From: Augochlora pura
Taxonomy: Eukaryota > Arthropoda > Insecta > Hymenoptera > Halictidae
Assembly: GCF_028453695.1 (NCBI RefSeq)
Contig: NC_135776.1
Span: 8,874,663-8,938,662, forward strand
DNA: 64,000 bases
Reading direction: 5' to 3'
Both the position numbers and the translations under genes were made by a program. The notes below the pieces were generated by a model, which was not told where the DNA came from, searched no databases, and saw only the letters and a list, made by a program, of their open reading frames with translations. Below, in pieces: positions 33,521 through 44,305 of the stretch (the first letter of the stretch is position 1; each line of letters opens with the position of its first letter).

Positions 33521-34620
33521 ATGTTTTCCATGAAAGTTATTCTGTATTTAACCAGCAAGAAATTGCAATATTTAAAATAGCGCGAAAAAATCTTAAAATA
33601 GAACTAGCTTTATCTAAAATTGTCTACGTGCGTTATTATAACCAGACTGCGGAAGTTTACGCAATTACGATATGTAGTAAATGGGCAATCTATATGCAAT
33701 GCTATGCAAACTATATGCAAGATATATACAAAATATATACACGTTTGAATTTGGCAAATATACGCTTGAATATGTATTTATATTTATACATATATATATA
33801 CCAGAGAATTCGTAAAATGGTGTTTAGTAGTTGTATTTAATATTGTACAGAACATGAAGTTCATAAAAATCTATTTAATATTACACAAAATATTCTAAAC
33901 CTTAATTGTGCCAAACGTGGGTATTATTCAATTATTAACTTTTTGGCATGAGAAACGTAATATTAAGTGTGTCGTACAAATATAACATTTGCACATGTTT
34001 ACAGCTACATTAAACTCGATTAATTTTCAATCCATTAACTTTATGAACTTTTAGAGTATTAAACTTCTAAATTCTTTTAACTTTATGAACTTCTTAAATA
34101 TTTAATTATTAATACTATAGTATTATTGGGTTTTATCATTTGAAACCTAATATCATTTAATATTAGCTTATGTCATACATATTCTAAGTGATATTAAACA
34201 ACAATATATTTTTTCAAATTAGAAATTATTAAAATTAATAAAAATCGTTGAGAAAGTTTTTGACATTCTTGATATATTTCTCTTCACATTTATTAAAATG
34301 TGAAAATGTCATTAGACGATACTCGAGCGAATTCTGGTAATTTTCAATTTGTAAAGAAATTGTGTATAAGCATATAATACGCAGAATATACACCTTCTAT
34401 GTGAAATATACAAGAAATATACAATAAACAAAATATGCAACAAAAAACAATATTTTCTATACCATCTAACAATAAAACACATTTCACTTACAATTTAAAT
34501 CCTTCAATACTTTACCCTAAAATATGTATCTGTATAAACTTCTGCACTTTAATTATGTCCTTGATATAACCCTGGTTGAAAAAATCTTTATAAATCTGTT
34601 ACCTTAATATTCAGTTAACT
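33521..34620. other. AT-rich stretch, no gene seen
   Basis: Short frames only. A small TATATGCAA run near 33690-33760. Confidence 0.45.
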
Positions 34621-35445
34621 GTACAACGCGCACAAATAGAGGAAAATTCGAGAAAAGTGCCTTCGCATACGCTCGATTCTAAAAGCTGTTCCCATGCCAT
34701 TGGCATCGTAATGTCTTGTCGTATCTCATAATTGTGAAAAGTGCAAGTCTGAAGTGCAACGAGTACTCAAGCGAACCGATCGAATACATCAAGTTATCTT
34801 AACGTTCGTACCTTCCCGTCGTGCGTGGGAGATCGGGACCACGTTCATGGAAAACGAACTTCAATTAATGGTGTATAAAACCAGTTTGAAAACGGTCACG
34901 ATATCGGGCGCTCGCGCATTTAAGCGCTGGAGGAACGGCGTGTCGTTCCAACGAATTTTCGTTGCCAATTAGCGAGGAAAATACGATCGGGTTCAATTAG
35001 TTGACCGCGACAGATGCTCGCCGGTATCATTTTCTCATCTGCGAGCGTCTCGAATGTCTACGGCGTAATTTTTAACCCGAAACGAAATCGCTCGTGGCTC
35101 GTTTCACGTATTAATTTGACTAAGCCTCCACCATTCAGCCCCCACGGCTCCCCCTTGTCTTTTTCCCTCTCTTTCTTTTTTTCTCGTCCTACTCCGAGGA
35201 CCATACGCCCGTCATTCGCTTCCTCTATTTGCTCACATGTGACTACCGAGCGACATGTTTGCCACGGCAGCGCGGCGTGCATCCTGCGTGTACATTGTAA
35301 TAAAAGAGCTCTCGCTGAAACGATTCCGTGATAACTTCTGCGCTTGGATTATGTTTACGCGGAGCCGAGCTTGCGCGAACTGCTTCAGAGGAACAAGCAA
35401 CGTAGCGCAGCGTAGTGTTAGGTGGCCAAAATACGATTGATGTAA
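34621..35445. promoter_or_regulatory. CpG-rich island of about 0.8 kb, function unknown
   Basis: G+C rises from 34621 with GATCGGGACC, GGCGCTCGCGC and GCGGAGCCGAGC words, plus a pyrimidine run at 35158-35190. ORFs on both strands (34754-34972, 35014-35331, minus 35058-35282 and 35243-35533) overlap in different frames. None shows a recognised domain. It may include a promoter or untranslated exon. Confidence 0.3.
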
Positions 35446-35462
35446 AGAAATTTGCCTTATTA

Positions 35463-35709
35463 TTAACCCTTTGCAGTCGGAGAAATTTTAACTGGAAATC
35501 CAAAATATTTTTCCAGACTAATAGTGTTTCCATTTCATAAAATCTCGTGCATTTTATACATTATGGAACTGAATTTTGTGGTTGGTGCAACAGACAACAG
35601 CTCTCAACAATTTCCTAAATACAAGTAAATTTGCTAAAAATTATTTTGAGACGTGACATGATAATTTTTAGCGGCGCCAAAGAGTCGCCACTCGAAGGCA
35701 AAGGGTTAA
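35463..35709 (+). mobile_element. TTAA-flanked MITE, family 1, copy B (247 bp)
   Basis: TTAA at 35463-35466 and 35706-35709. The left end is CCCTTTGCAGTCGGAG. The right end, inverted, is CCCTTTGCCTTCGAGTGGCG. The interior matches the 20510 copy in order: ATCCAAAATA, TGTTTCCATTT, TTTATACAT, GAATTTT, GCGGCGCC. Confidence 0.9.
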
Positions 35710-36425
35710 CACGTTCCGTGACGAGCTGTTTTTACTCAACTCTTCACACTGGTTATTTGATATTTTACTAAAAGTTGATATATTACATGTAATTATTAAT
35801 TATGGTATACAATGTAACAATGGAACAGACTTATTACGATCCATTCTTGTGGTAGAAATTAATCTTTAATTCTAAATTTGCTGTAAACTATATTTCTAGC
35901 GATCTAAATAAACATGTAAGCATGTACCATCGATGATACACGTAGCATGCAACGTGTTAATTATTATAGAAACGTAGAACGTTGGAGTATTATGATCAAA
36001 AAGCTAGATAAAATACGTTTTTTTGTAATCTTGTGCAAGATGACGAATGTTGTTTGTTTCAGCTCTTAGGATTACACAACATGTATATGAACAATAGTGT
36101 ACCAGTATTATTACTTTTATTTATGTATTCATGTAATGTTGTTCTTCATTACAAATAAAGACTGTTGTATTGTTAATTCTCCTTTTTATTGTTTTCTGAA
36201 ATACTATAGACTGTACTATATTATATACTATACTATACTACTGTAAACTACTATAGACTGTGCGACTCTGCTATATGTATACTGAATACTATAAATTCTA
36301 TTTTTCAGCAATTTTCACTACTTTATTGTTTGTACAATATGAATTGTACTACGAATTGTACAATATTCTTTGTACTGCGATTTATGGTGCAAACTAAGGC
36401 ATACTGAATGATATATTATATTATT
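35710..36425. other. No gene seen; ACTATA-rich run at 36200-36300
   Basis: AT-rich, with an irregular ACTATA(G)ACTGTACTATA repeat around 36205-36295 and TTGTACAATA-type words to 36380. No ORF. Confidence 0.45.
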
Positions 36426-36426
36426 A

Positions 36427-36607
36427 TACAGTAGAGGCTCGCTTATGCAAACATTTCTTTTTACAATATTTTGATATGCAATTGTTCTGTTATCTAATCA
36501 TTGTATTATTTAGATGCGTTATCGTCTAGCAGAGAACATGAATGGAATTTTTAGATAATAGAATGTTTCAGCATCAGGATAATATAGATAAGAGAATTTC
36601 TATTGTA
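36427..36607. mobile_element. Pogo/Tigger-like MITE (177 bp)
   Basis: Terminal repeats are CAGTAGAGGCTCGCTTATG at 36429 and, inverted, CAATAGAAATTCTCTTATC ending at 36605, with TA on both sides. A second inverted pair lies inside (TTCTGTTATCTAA with TTAGATAATAGAA). The CAGTAGAG...C.CTTAT wording is typical of pogo-type ends. No transposase remains. Confidence 0.65.
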
Positions 36608-37540
36608 GAGGGCTGTGGTTTATTAAATGAAACAAAACCAAAATATAATATTGTCTTGAATGGTTTTTTTGTTTCTTTAACGATTATCAATCATTTTTAA
36701 TACTTTGCAATAGTTTTCAATGGTTTTTAATACTGTCTAATAGTTTCACGTAGGTAATTATGATCCTTAAATTAATCTTGATTGTTATCAATCCCTTTCA
36801 CAATGAAAATATATATACATATACACAATGAAAATAGTAATAATATTTGTTCCTTAATGTTTAAAATTATTATTACCATCAATAAATAAGTAGATATGTT
36901 TTGAATCCTTTAAATAATACAAGTAATATTTTTAATATTTTATTAATAATATTGGTTATAATTATTTTTCTAAATTTAAATGCTATATTAAGAATACGGA
37001 AGAATAGATTCAATTAACTACTGTCTTATAGCAAAAATGCAAGAGGAGCAGTATTAATTTTTGTTAATAAACAGTTTCTGTTATATTTTATGCTGTTCTT
37101 GTAAATGAGTCTCTGATTATCTTTGTAAATAAATTGATTCATTGTTAAATCATTTCTATATTATATACGAACAGAGAAAAATAATTACAATCGACGAGAA
37201 TTAACGAATTAATTGCTTCTGGACGATTAAAAAAGGTATTCTGAACAACCTTACCTTGCATAAATTTCAACTCAAACATTTAACAACACAGTTATAATAA
37301 AAAATATAATAAACATACATTTGACTGTTCGAGTAATGATTCCGATAACAAAGTAAACAAGTAATTAATTTAAGTTGGTCGCTATGTTTATATTCCTTAA
37401 GATTTAATAGAACAGATATCATCGGTAAAATGAACATTATATGTTGATGTTCACGTGTACCCGTGCATTTGCCTTGGAAACGCTCTAGATAAGCATCGAA
37501 ATACAATTTCACATGTACCTGTTGTTGATTACACCGAAGG
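36608..37540. other. AT-rich stretch, no gene seen
   Basis: The minus ORF 37267-37602 has no motif. A TTTCAATAGTTTTTAA-type short repeat lies near 36700-36740. Confidence 0.4.
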
Positions 37541-37870
37541 TTAATTGCACTTGATGCCACGGATTGAAGAAAGCAAACATTCCTTGCGTCAGCTCGTCTC
37601 AAGATCGTGAACGAAGATCATGTCGCGTTTGCGTATCCTTAAGGTTACGCGGACTGACACAAAAGGCAAGCGAAGTTATAGGATACCGATTCGATAAGCA
37701 GCGCAACACGCTCGCATTCCTCGTCGGTCTTTTCTTTTCGAACGAATCAATCCTTTTAAAACACGCCGACAATATCAATTACATAGCACCACCGTAACAG
37801 TACAAAATGATCGCAATCACGGCTGCCATGAGACGATCTTCTCGAAACTGTGTTTCGGAGCAGCCAATGC
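37541..37870. other. Moderately GC-rich block
   Basis: CpG-bearing text. The plus frame 37564-37797 (77 codons) is not recognised. Possible exon or regulatory sequence. Confidence 0.25.
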
Positions 37871-37902
37871 CACCAATTTCAACTTTCTTTTATTCGAAAT
37901 AA

Positions 37903-38215
37903 TATTTACATGTAACATTCAAACATGTATCAATAGAGCTTGTAATAAACCAAAGAGATATTCGACGAAAATTTAATTTTGCTTAGAATACTTCCATCAA
38001 ATAAATATTAATATATAATATGGAAACATGCATAAATAAACCCTGTAATATTCAAAAGAGAAATTCGACAAAATTTTAATTTTGCTTAAAATATTTCCAT
38101 CAAATAAATATTTACGTGTAATATTGAAAAATGCGTGAATAAATTCTGTAATATCCCAAAGAGAAATTCGACAAAAATTCAATTTTGCTTAGAATACCTC
38201 CATAAAATAAATATT
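37903..38215 (+). repeat. Tandem repeat of about 103 bp, 3 units
   Basis: Units near 37903, 38006 and 38108 share ATATT.A..T(G/A)TAA(C/T)AT, AAA.ATG(C/T)(A/G)T.AATA, (A/T)CTGTAATA, AGAGA(A/T)ATTCGAC, and AATTTTGCTTA(G/A)AATA..TCCATCAAATAA. Small minus ORFs here follow the repeat. Confidence 0.85.
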
Positions 38216-39045
38216 TAATAAAATGAGATTTCTCGATTTTCATGGAAAATTATCAACTTTCTCAAAATGAAATTCTCTACAGGTCTTGGAAAAATTTTTC
38301 TATCATGATTTATTGAACATTTAAGAGATGTCAATTTGAAACGAATTTTAAATGGAGTACCACTTGGAATTAAATTGAAATTGACCAATTGAAAACTATT
38401 GGAATTAAAGAAATAATTATTACGCAACCCGTCTTTTTATATTGATTACGTCAGTCATGGTACCTACAATTTTCAAAATGGTTGCACGACTATAGCCAAT
38501 AGGGAATACCTTAGAAACTATACACTGGTTATTACGTTCACTAAAGGCAAGAAAATTGCAAACAAAGTCAATTGAAATAAACTTATTTAGCTACAAGGAA
38601 CGTTCGTGTTTCATTTACAAAAAATTCATAAAAAGTGTTCTTTGTATATTATAATGATCGTTGTATTCATATTCATTTAAATAATAACCTCGTAGATATC
38701 GGAGCCTTTTATTTTATTTTACAAATTATTGTAACCGGTGAAAGTTGTATTTATTGTAATACCAACGTATAATCAATATACTTTTCTGGACACGAGTAGT
38801 ACTTATTTCGATGTTGAAACGTTAATATTCTATAATAACCTAGAACGACAAAGCTAGTCAAATAAAACCGACGGATTCTTAATCATTGCATTAGAAATAA
38901 TTGACAAGTGAAACAATAATTGCGTTTTCACTGATTGGAAACAGTTGACGTTATGAAAATATGGGAAAGTACGTTTCGCTATTATACCGATGCAAACAGG
39001 AAAATGAATTCTCCATGTTCTGTTCATCCATGGAAAAAAAAATGC
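38216..39045. other. No gene seen
   Basis: AT-rich. The minus ORF 38215-38427 has no motif. Confidence 0.4.
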
Positions 39046-39450
39046 TTGGTACTTACCTATGAATAGGCTTACCATACGTTCAGGTTTCAAGCACTTGTCG
39101 CAACCTCTCGACCGGTTCATAAATTTGTCCCGATACGTAACTCTTTTCCTCGTATCGCGGGTTTTCCTCTTAAACGATAGACACTTCACGACATCATTGC
39201 ATGGAATATTAAATCTCGTACACCCAACTCCATCGATTTCTGCCGCGTGACGAGAATATACGTTTCTACCACTAGCACGCTTATGGTACTCGAGCAGCTG
39301 AAGAGCTTAATCGCGTTGTACAGTCGGTCGTAAAATTATTCCGGCACATAAAGTTGCGATTTTCGACGATCTGTCGAGAAACTGTCATATTCGATTTTCA
39401 AAAAGTTAGTGAGACAGGGATCGAAACAGGCATCTCTCGTTTCTGTTAAC
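39046..39450. other. Moderately GC-rich block
   Basis: CpG-bearing text around 39080-39330. Frames 38854-39189 (minus) and 39059-39250 (plus) have no recognised domain. Confidence 0.25.
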
Positions 39451-40260
39451 AGATATTCGTCCGCGTGACGAAAATTCGTCATCTCGTAAACAATCACCAA
39501 TAACCAAATGACGAAAATTCGTCGTTTATATATTACGGAAAATAATCGATTCTTGTTCTTTTTATTCTAAATAAATGAAATTCTACTTTTTAACAAACAG
39601 AAATAATTTTAACCAAAGATGTTATAATTATAACCATTATTGAAATAGTGCAAAAAAATGCGCCATTTTGTGAATGGCAGTGCAACAAATTACCGGATGT
39701 ATATGTGCTAAGAATTATACAGTAATTATTACAGTCGATTCCGAGTCGCCACTCGAATGTAAAGGGTTAATACTTTTTCGTAAAGAATGACGAAAATTCC
39801 TCGTTTGTAATATTACAGAAAATTATTGATTCTCGGTTTCGAATCTTCTGATTCTAAATAAATGGAATTCCAATTTTTACCAAACAGAGATAATTCCAAT
39901 ATGCACTGATTTCAGCTTCCGTTGCGTCGCATTACGGTACAGACGTAAACGAAAACGAAGTAAAAGCATAGTATTTGGTATTGTGTGTAGAAGAATTTTA
40001 TTCAAAGTTTAAGCGGTTGGGTGTTCAAATATTATATAACTTTAGAAAGCAAAAGAAAAATTAAAAATTTATATATAAAGACAAATTTATTGTATATCAT
40101 TTTCTAAAATGTCACTAAAAAATATACGATTTTTAACAAGTTACCTTGCATTTATATAAATTATACATATAATTTCTATAGACAGTGTCAAAAAATACCA
40201 ACACTTTGTGACTGGCGATGCACAAAATTACCGGCTGAATGTAAAACGAGTGAAAATATG
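39451..40260 (+). repeat. Diverged two-unit repeat with GACGAAAATTCGTC words
   Basis: Unit 1 (about 39505-39710) and unit 2 (about 39787-40240) share, in order, ATGACGAAAATTC.TCGTTT, ATTAC(G/A)GAAAAT, CTAAATAAATG(A/G)AATTC, and AAACAGA(A/G)ATAATT. A block AGTG.(A)CAAAAAA..C.(C)A.TTTGTGA(A/C)TGGC follows, containing GCACAA(A)ATTACCGG. Unit 2 has extra AT-rich text. The inverted relative at positions 1-150 shows it is a dispersed family. Confidence 0.65.
39743..39770 (+). mobile_element. Family 1 MITE, right end only
   Basis: GAGTCGCCACTCGAATGTAA followed by AGGGTTAA matches the right end of the 35463 copy. TTAA is at 39767-39770. The left end of this copy was not found, so it is truncated or was rearranged with the surrounding repeat. 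Confidence 0.6.
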
Positions 40261-40529
40261 TGTAGATATAGATATAAATGTATAGAATAGAATTGTTATC
40301 TCGTAACGCAAAGAATTATAAGAATGATCTTATGGCACAGATGTTTCAGAACTTATATATTAAATATTCCATAAAAATATGCGATTTTGGGACAGTTATT
40401 GCTGTACAATATAAACAGAACTACTAATGTTAAAAAAACATTAAAATCGCAGTTATATGTATATTACGTAATTAATAAATAATATTTACATCTTCATTTA
40501 AAACTTTTAAATATACAGGTATGCATTAA

Positions 40530-40910
40530 AAATGTTCGAATTATTCGAACGTACAATTATAATTGATAATTATTGTAGACTCAAAGTAACTTTTACATTG
40601 TTACTGATATTTAAACGAAAACTTAACAAAATACTATATTTTTATATTTCTATTTTCTATTATTTCTAATATAAACGTTTGTAACGATGATATGTTGTTA
40701 ATTGTTTTGAACATACAGGGTGACTCGTAAATTAACAGTAACTTTCACATTTTCGCAGATACTGAAAGAAAAATTGAGTAAAAAACAATATTTGTATATC
40801 TCTATATTATAAACAATGAAAAATAGAAATATACAAATATGATTTATCGTTAAGTCTTTATTTAAATATCCCTAAGAGTGTAAGAGCTATTTTGAGTCTA
40901 TAATTAATCA
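40530..40910. repeat. Palindromic AT-rich MITE family, copies at 40.55 and 40.72 kb
   Basis: The block 40570-40690 (AGTAACTTTTACATTGTTAC, then GATATTTAAACGAAAACTTA) is followed by ATTTCTATTTTCTATTATTTCTAATATA. Past a CAGGGTGACTCG terminus at 40716, a further block at 40735-40900 contains the inverse of the same words in order. The 40530 block also recurs in direct orientation at 52369-52560. Confidence 0.6.
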
Positions 40911-41128
40911 CACCACTGTAAGTCTTAAGGGACTTTAATTTCAATATCACAATATGCAATCAACAATGCAAAATTCTTTTCAAACGATCAACTTTCCCTC
41001 ACACACTTCCACGCGTCATTACAAAGAGGAAGATATATTTTTCAAGTCAGTTTCATTACTTCGACTTTTGCTTGCGGCGTCTGCATGTGTATGTAAATCT
41101 TCCATCTACTTTCGGATGGTTTCTTTAG

Positions 41129-41311
41129 ATGATACACCAAACCGTTTTCTTTTTGTGCACTGTTCTTCTTATAGAAGCTATTGTGAGCAGCGACAGGAAG
41201 CGAGACAAAAGGGTGAAATGTTCATTCGCAATAGCAGCCCGAGGCCCAGTGAAAGCGAAGATGGCCGAGCTACAGGAGATGGCACTGTCTAGACACGGTG
41301 TCCTTGGTTAA
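41129..41311 (+). CDS. Candidate small secreted-peptide ORF, uncertain
   Basis: A 60-codon frame starting MIHQTVFFLCTVLLIEAIVS looks like a signal peptide. It is followed by SSDRKRDKR with dibasic sites and one cysteine. The rest (VKCSFAIAARG...) is not recognised. Its stop codon TAA falls within the TTAA at 41308-41311 that borders a MITE, so the native C-terminus may lie elsewhere. Alternatively, a pyrimidine tract ending TTCTTCTTATAG at 41176 resembles a 3' splice site. The following GC-richer text could then be an exon in another frame. The overlapping frame 40954-41292 has no motif. Evidence is weak. Confidence 0.2.
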   Translation: MIHQTVFFLCTVLLIEAIVSSDRKRDKRVKCSFAIAARGPVKAKMAELQEMALSRHGVLG

Positions 41312-41761
41312 CACCTTATCGACGGGGTTATAACCCTAATTTATCATTGCTGTAACGAGAAGGATAGACAATGTTGTAAACTGAAATAGATAATAGTAAC
41401 CAATTTAATGCAAAACGGCGTCATATGTAATGGAAAATAATATTTTATTTAATATTAGACGATATCATTCGCGACAAGGTTTAGTATTCAATTTGACTCA
41501 AAATGGCGTCATCTGTAACAGAAATTAGTATTATAATATCTAACGTTAGATGACAAAACTCAGTATTCAATTTGACGCAAAACGGCGTCATCTGTAACAG
41601 AAAACAGTATTCTATCTAACGTTAAACAATATAAATCGCAACACTATTCAGTATTCAATTTGACTCAAAATGGCGTCAAAAGGGACGAAAATCACTATTT
41701 AATTTGACGCGAAATGGCGTTACTCGTAACAAAAATCACCATTTAATACGTAGATAAGGTG
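41312..41761. mobile_element. CACC-ended MITE with internal minisatellite
   Basis: Ends are CACCTTATCGACG on the left and, inverted, CACCTTATCTACG on the right. The left flank is TTAA (41308-41311). The right flank is TTCA, one base away from TTAA. The interior is mostly the GGCGTC minisatellite described separately. No coding capacity. Confidence 0.6.
41401..41750 (+). repeat. Minisatellite with AATTTGACGCAAAACGGCGTC units
   Basis: Units begin CAATTTGA(C/A)(G/T)CAAAA at 41401, 41489, 41568, 41656 and 41700, giving spacings of 88, 79, 88 and 44. Each has (A/C)GGCGT(C/T), usually followed by ATCTGTAACAGAAA. The middle units carry ATCTAACGTTA. Unit lengths suggest an 88/79 alternation and a truncated last unit. 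Confidence 0.85.
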
Positions 41762-42630
41762 TTCAAATCTTCAACACTTGTGAATGGAACACCTGGCAAG
41801 AAGTATACAATTACGTAAACAGAAAATATTTATAATAAGGGAGTACCTATAAATGACCTAGATCTTGACAGTGTATGGCAGGAGAGAGTGACCTTCACGA
41901 TGTAATAGCTGTGCGTCGGTTTTCGTTGAAAGATTAGTAACAAAACAGTTTTGTAAACATTTGTAATACCAGAATCGATCTTTTTCAAATTTTGTTGAAA
42001 TAATTATTCGAATTATTCGAGCATTCAAACATTCTAATATACAAAAATTTCATACCTTTTGCCATTGAAACATTTATGTGACACTTCAAATAACTAATTA
42101 TTTAAATAGAAAGGACTATGAATATAGTAAGAAAACTAGAAGTATATCCTGAGCATATTTCTTGAAAATTGCAATATTAATTATAATTTATTTTACTTTG
42201 CTTCTTGTATTCTAATTTTATTTAGATTTTCAGGTTTTCACAAAAGATCTATTAATTGTATACAGTTTAAGAAAAATTACAAACACCTTTTTAGTACCAT
42301 GTGTATTATTTTTAAAAATAAACAGTTTTACATTAAATTAATAGTGACGTATTACTTGGCTTTCGAGTTTTTAATTGTAATATCATTATCTTTTGAAATA
42401 TCCTAAATTATTTTATTCTTATATTAGATTTTAAATAGTCACATTATTTACAATATTATATTTTTAACTGTTATATTATCATTATTATATTTCAAATTAT
42501 ATGAAACAAAATTATACGAATTATCGCGTAAGACTTAGAATCACGTGAATCTATTCATAACAATATAAAATAGTTATATTAACTCGCTTAACACATGCAT
42601 CAGCCTTTGATGCACACCGAACAATTTATA
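41762..42630. other. AT-rich stretch, no gene seen
   Basis: Nothing recognised beyond short AT runs. Confidence 0.45.
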
Positions 42631-42768
42631 CAGGGTATCCAAAAACTGACGGAACAAAGCATGGATAAATCGAGAAGGCTATTTCGATTTTGCAAGTTGA
42701 GGCTTAACTTGTAAGATATTGACAGTGGAAAATTGATGATTCCACCTTCGACGTGTCTGTTTGAACCC
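42629..42768 (+). repeat. CAGGGTATCC-type element terminus and body
   Basis: TATACAGGGTATCCAAAAAC begins at 42627, with CAGGG at 42631. Moderately GC-rich text leads into the foldback at 42772, so the two may be one element. Confidence 0.4.
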
Positions 42769-42771
42769 TAA

Positions 42772-42962
42772 TCAGCTGATCGATAAGCAATATACGCATT
42801 CACATACGCACTCTTTCAAAAAACAGAGGGCAACGTCCTCGGCGGGGCCCTTTCCTTGGGCACCCTGCTGTGATAATCCTAGTCCCCAGGTGAGGACATT
42901 GCCCTCCGCTTTTTGACTGTGTGTGCCCGTATAATGCACCTTAAAGATCAGCTGACTGCGTT
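42772..42962. repeat. GC-rich foldback, arms about 75 bp
   Basis: The left arm starts ATCAGCTGATCGATAAGC at about 42770 and contains ACAGAGGGCAACGTCCTC. The right arm ends with GATCAGCTGAC and contains, inverted, GCGGAGGGCAATGTCCTC. The loop is GC-rich (GGCGGGGCCCTTTCC...). The arms differ by substitutions and short indels. It would fold into a long hairpin in RNA or cruciform DNA. Confidence 0.75.
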
Positions 42963-43049
42963 CGAAGCAACATATTTCGAAATCAAACTATCAATTTCTC
43001 GAGAATGGACTGCTATTTTATTATTTACGTTGTTATCAATCAGAGTTGT
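42963..43049. other. No gene seen
   Basis: Short mixed text between two repeats. Confidence 0.3.
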
Positions 43050-43290
43050 ACATTATACGAATTGCATTGAATAAATATTTATCTGAAATAATTATTCGAA
43101 TCTTTGCGAACAAATATTTATCTGAAATAATTATTCGAACGAATTGTTTTTAGTCTAATATTTTATTCGAATAACAATAATTTATTGTAACTGATAAATG
43201 ATATTACCTGTTTATTCGAACAAATATTTTATTTTTATATTCGAATAAATTGTTCGAATAGAGATTGTACAATAAAATGAGTTGAATAAT
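43050..43290. repeat. Cluster of AATTATTCGAA / TTCGAATAA motifs
   Basis: AAATATTTATCTGAAATAAT followed by TATTCGAA occurs twice (43075, 43112). Further ATTCGAATAA and TTATTCGAACAAAT words follow. It is the densest of the four clusters of this vocabulary. Confidence 0.6.
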
Positions 43291-43424
43291 AATGTCAATA
43301 GTTCAAATCAATTATATTCCGAAATGATTCATGTACAAATAAGTATAAATACTTATTCGTATAACAAATGAGTGATGTACCTAAACTAAATTGATTGACC
43401 TTGTGACAAAATTATGTTACTATT

Positions 43425-43805
43425 TGCAGGGTGTAAATAATTACAAACACAAAATAACTTTTACACTTTTTGTGATAATTAAATAAAAACTAAACAAAAT
43501 GCCATATTTATATATATTTCTATGTTTCATTTTATAGATAATAAAAATGTAAAAATAATAGTTTTTTGGTTTTTGTTTAATATCAGCAAAAATGTAGAAG
43601 TTACTGTGACAGCACTCTTTACAGCACTCTAGGTGGTCTCTTTTAACTGAGACACTCTATATATTTAAGAAGAACTTAACAAAACGTTATATTTATACAT
43701 TTCAATATTAGAAATAATAAAAAGTAGAAACATGCTAATACAATATTTCATCCAGCTTTCGTTTAAATATCAGTAACAATGTTAAAATTAAAAAAATAAA
43801 ATTAA
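43425..43805. repeat. Palindromic AT-rich MITE family, two cores
   Basis: The first core, 43427-43625, starts GCAGGGTGTAAATAATTAC. AAATAACTTTTACACTTTTT and ATAAAAACTAAACAAAAT are inverted near its end (TTTTTGTTTAATATCAGC, AATGTAGAAGTTACTGTG). The second core, 43670-43800, has GAACTTAACAAAACGTTATA and, inverted, GCTTTCGTTTAAATATCAGT. Same family as 40.5 and 52.4 kb. Confidence 0.6.
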
Positions 43806-43814
43806 AACTAAATT

Positions 43815-44305
43815 ACAGATTTTATTTGTAAAAGCGTTTACTTCATCTTACTGAAAATGTCAAAAGTGTTCTCTATTAGATAGTTCATTCTTGATTGCAT
43901 TGAAATTCGTAATTCTATTCGTATTTCATTATTAACCTTGCCATATAATTATGTATATACATACATCTTTTCTTTTAATAAGTATATACTATGTACCTCT
44001 CCTTTTTGATAAAAAAATATATATTTTTATCTGACACTTACATTGTTACATCATTTACTTAATACATGCACTAATTGTATGAAATCTTCTGAGAAGATGG
44101 AGTAGTGAAGGAAGTGGAAGGAAAGCGTTTCGTCCTGGTTCCGCTAGAGGACTCGTCAGTATGTCTGTCTAGCGGGCCCAATCTTAGACGTAGGGTTTTG
44201 GAAAGGATGGTTGAGGGCCCTTAATGACGGTCTATATGCAAATGGGAAGGGATTTGGAAATTCCGGGAAAGGTAACCATTTGTTGACGAGCGCCTAAAAT
44301 AACCG
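43815..44305 (-). repeat. Left arm of the foldback element
   Basis: Inverse of 45235-45715. The GC-rich section 44090-44305 contains AAAGCGTTTCGTCCTGG, CGTCAGTATGTCTG, GGGCCC and GGGAAAGGTAACCAT, matching inverted text in the right arm and at 48715-48950. Confidence 0.8.
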
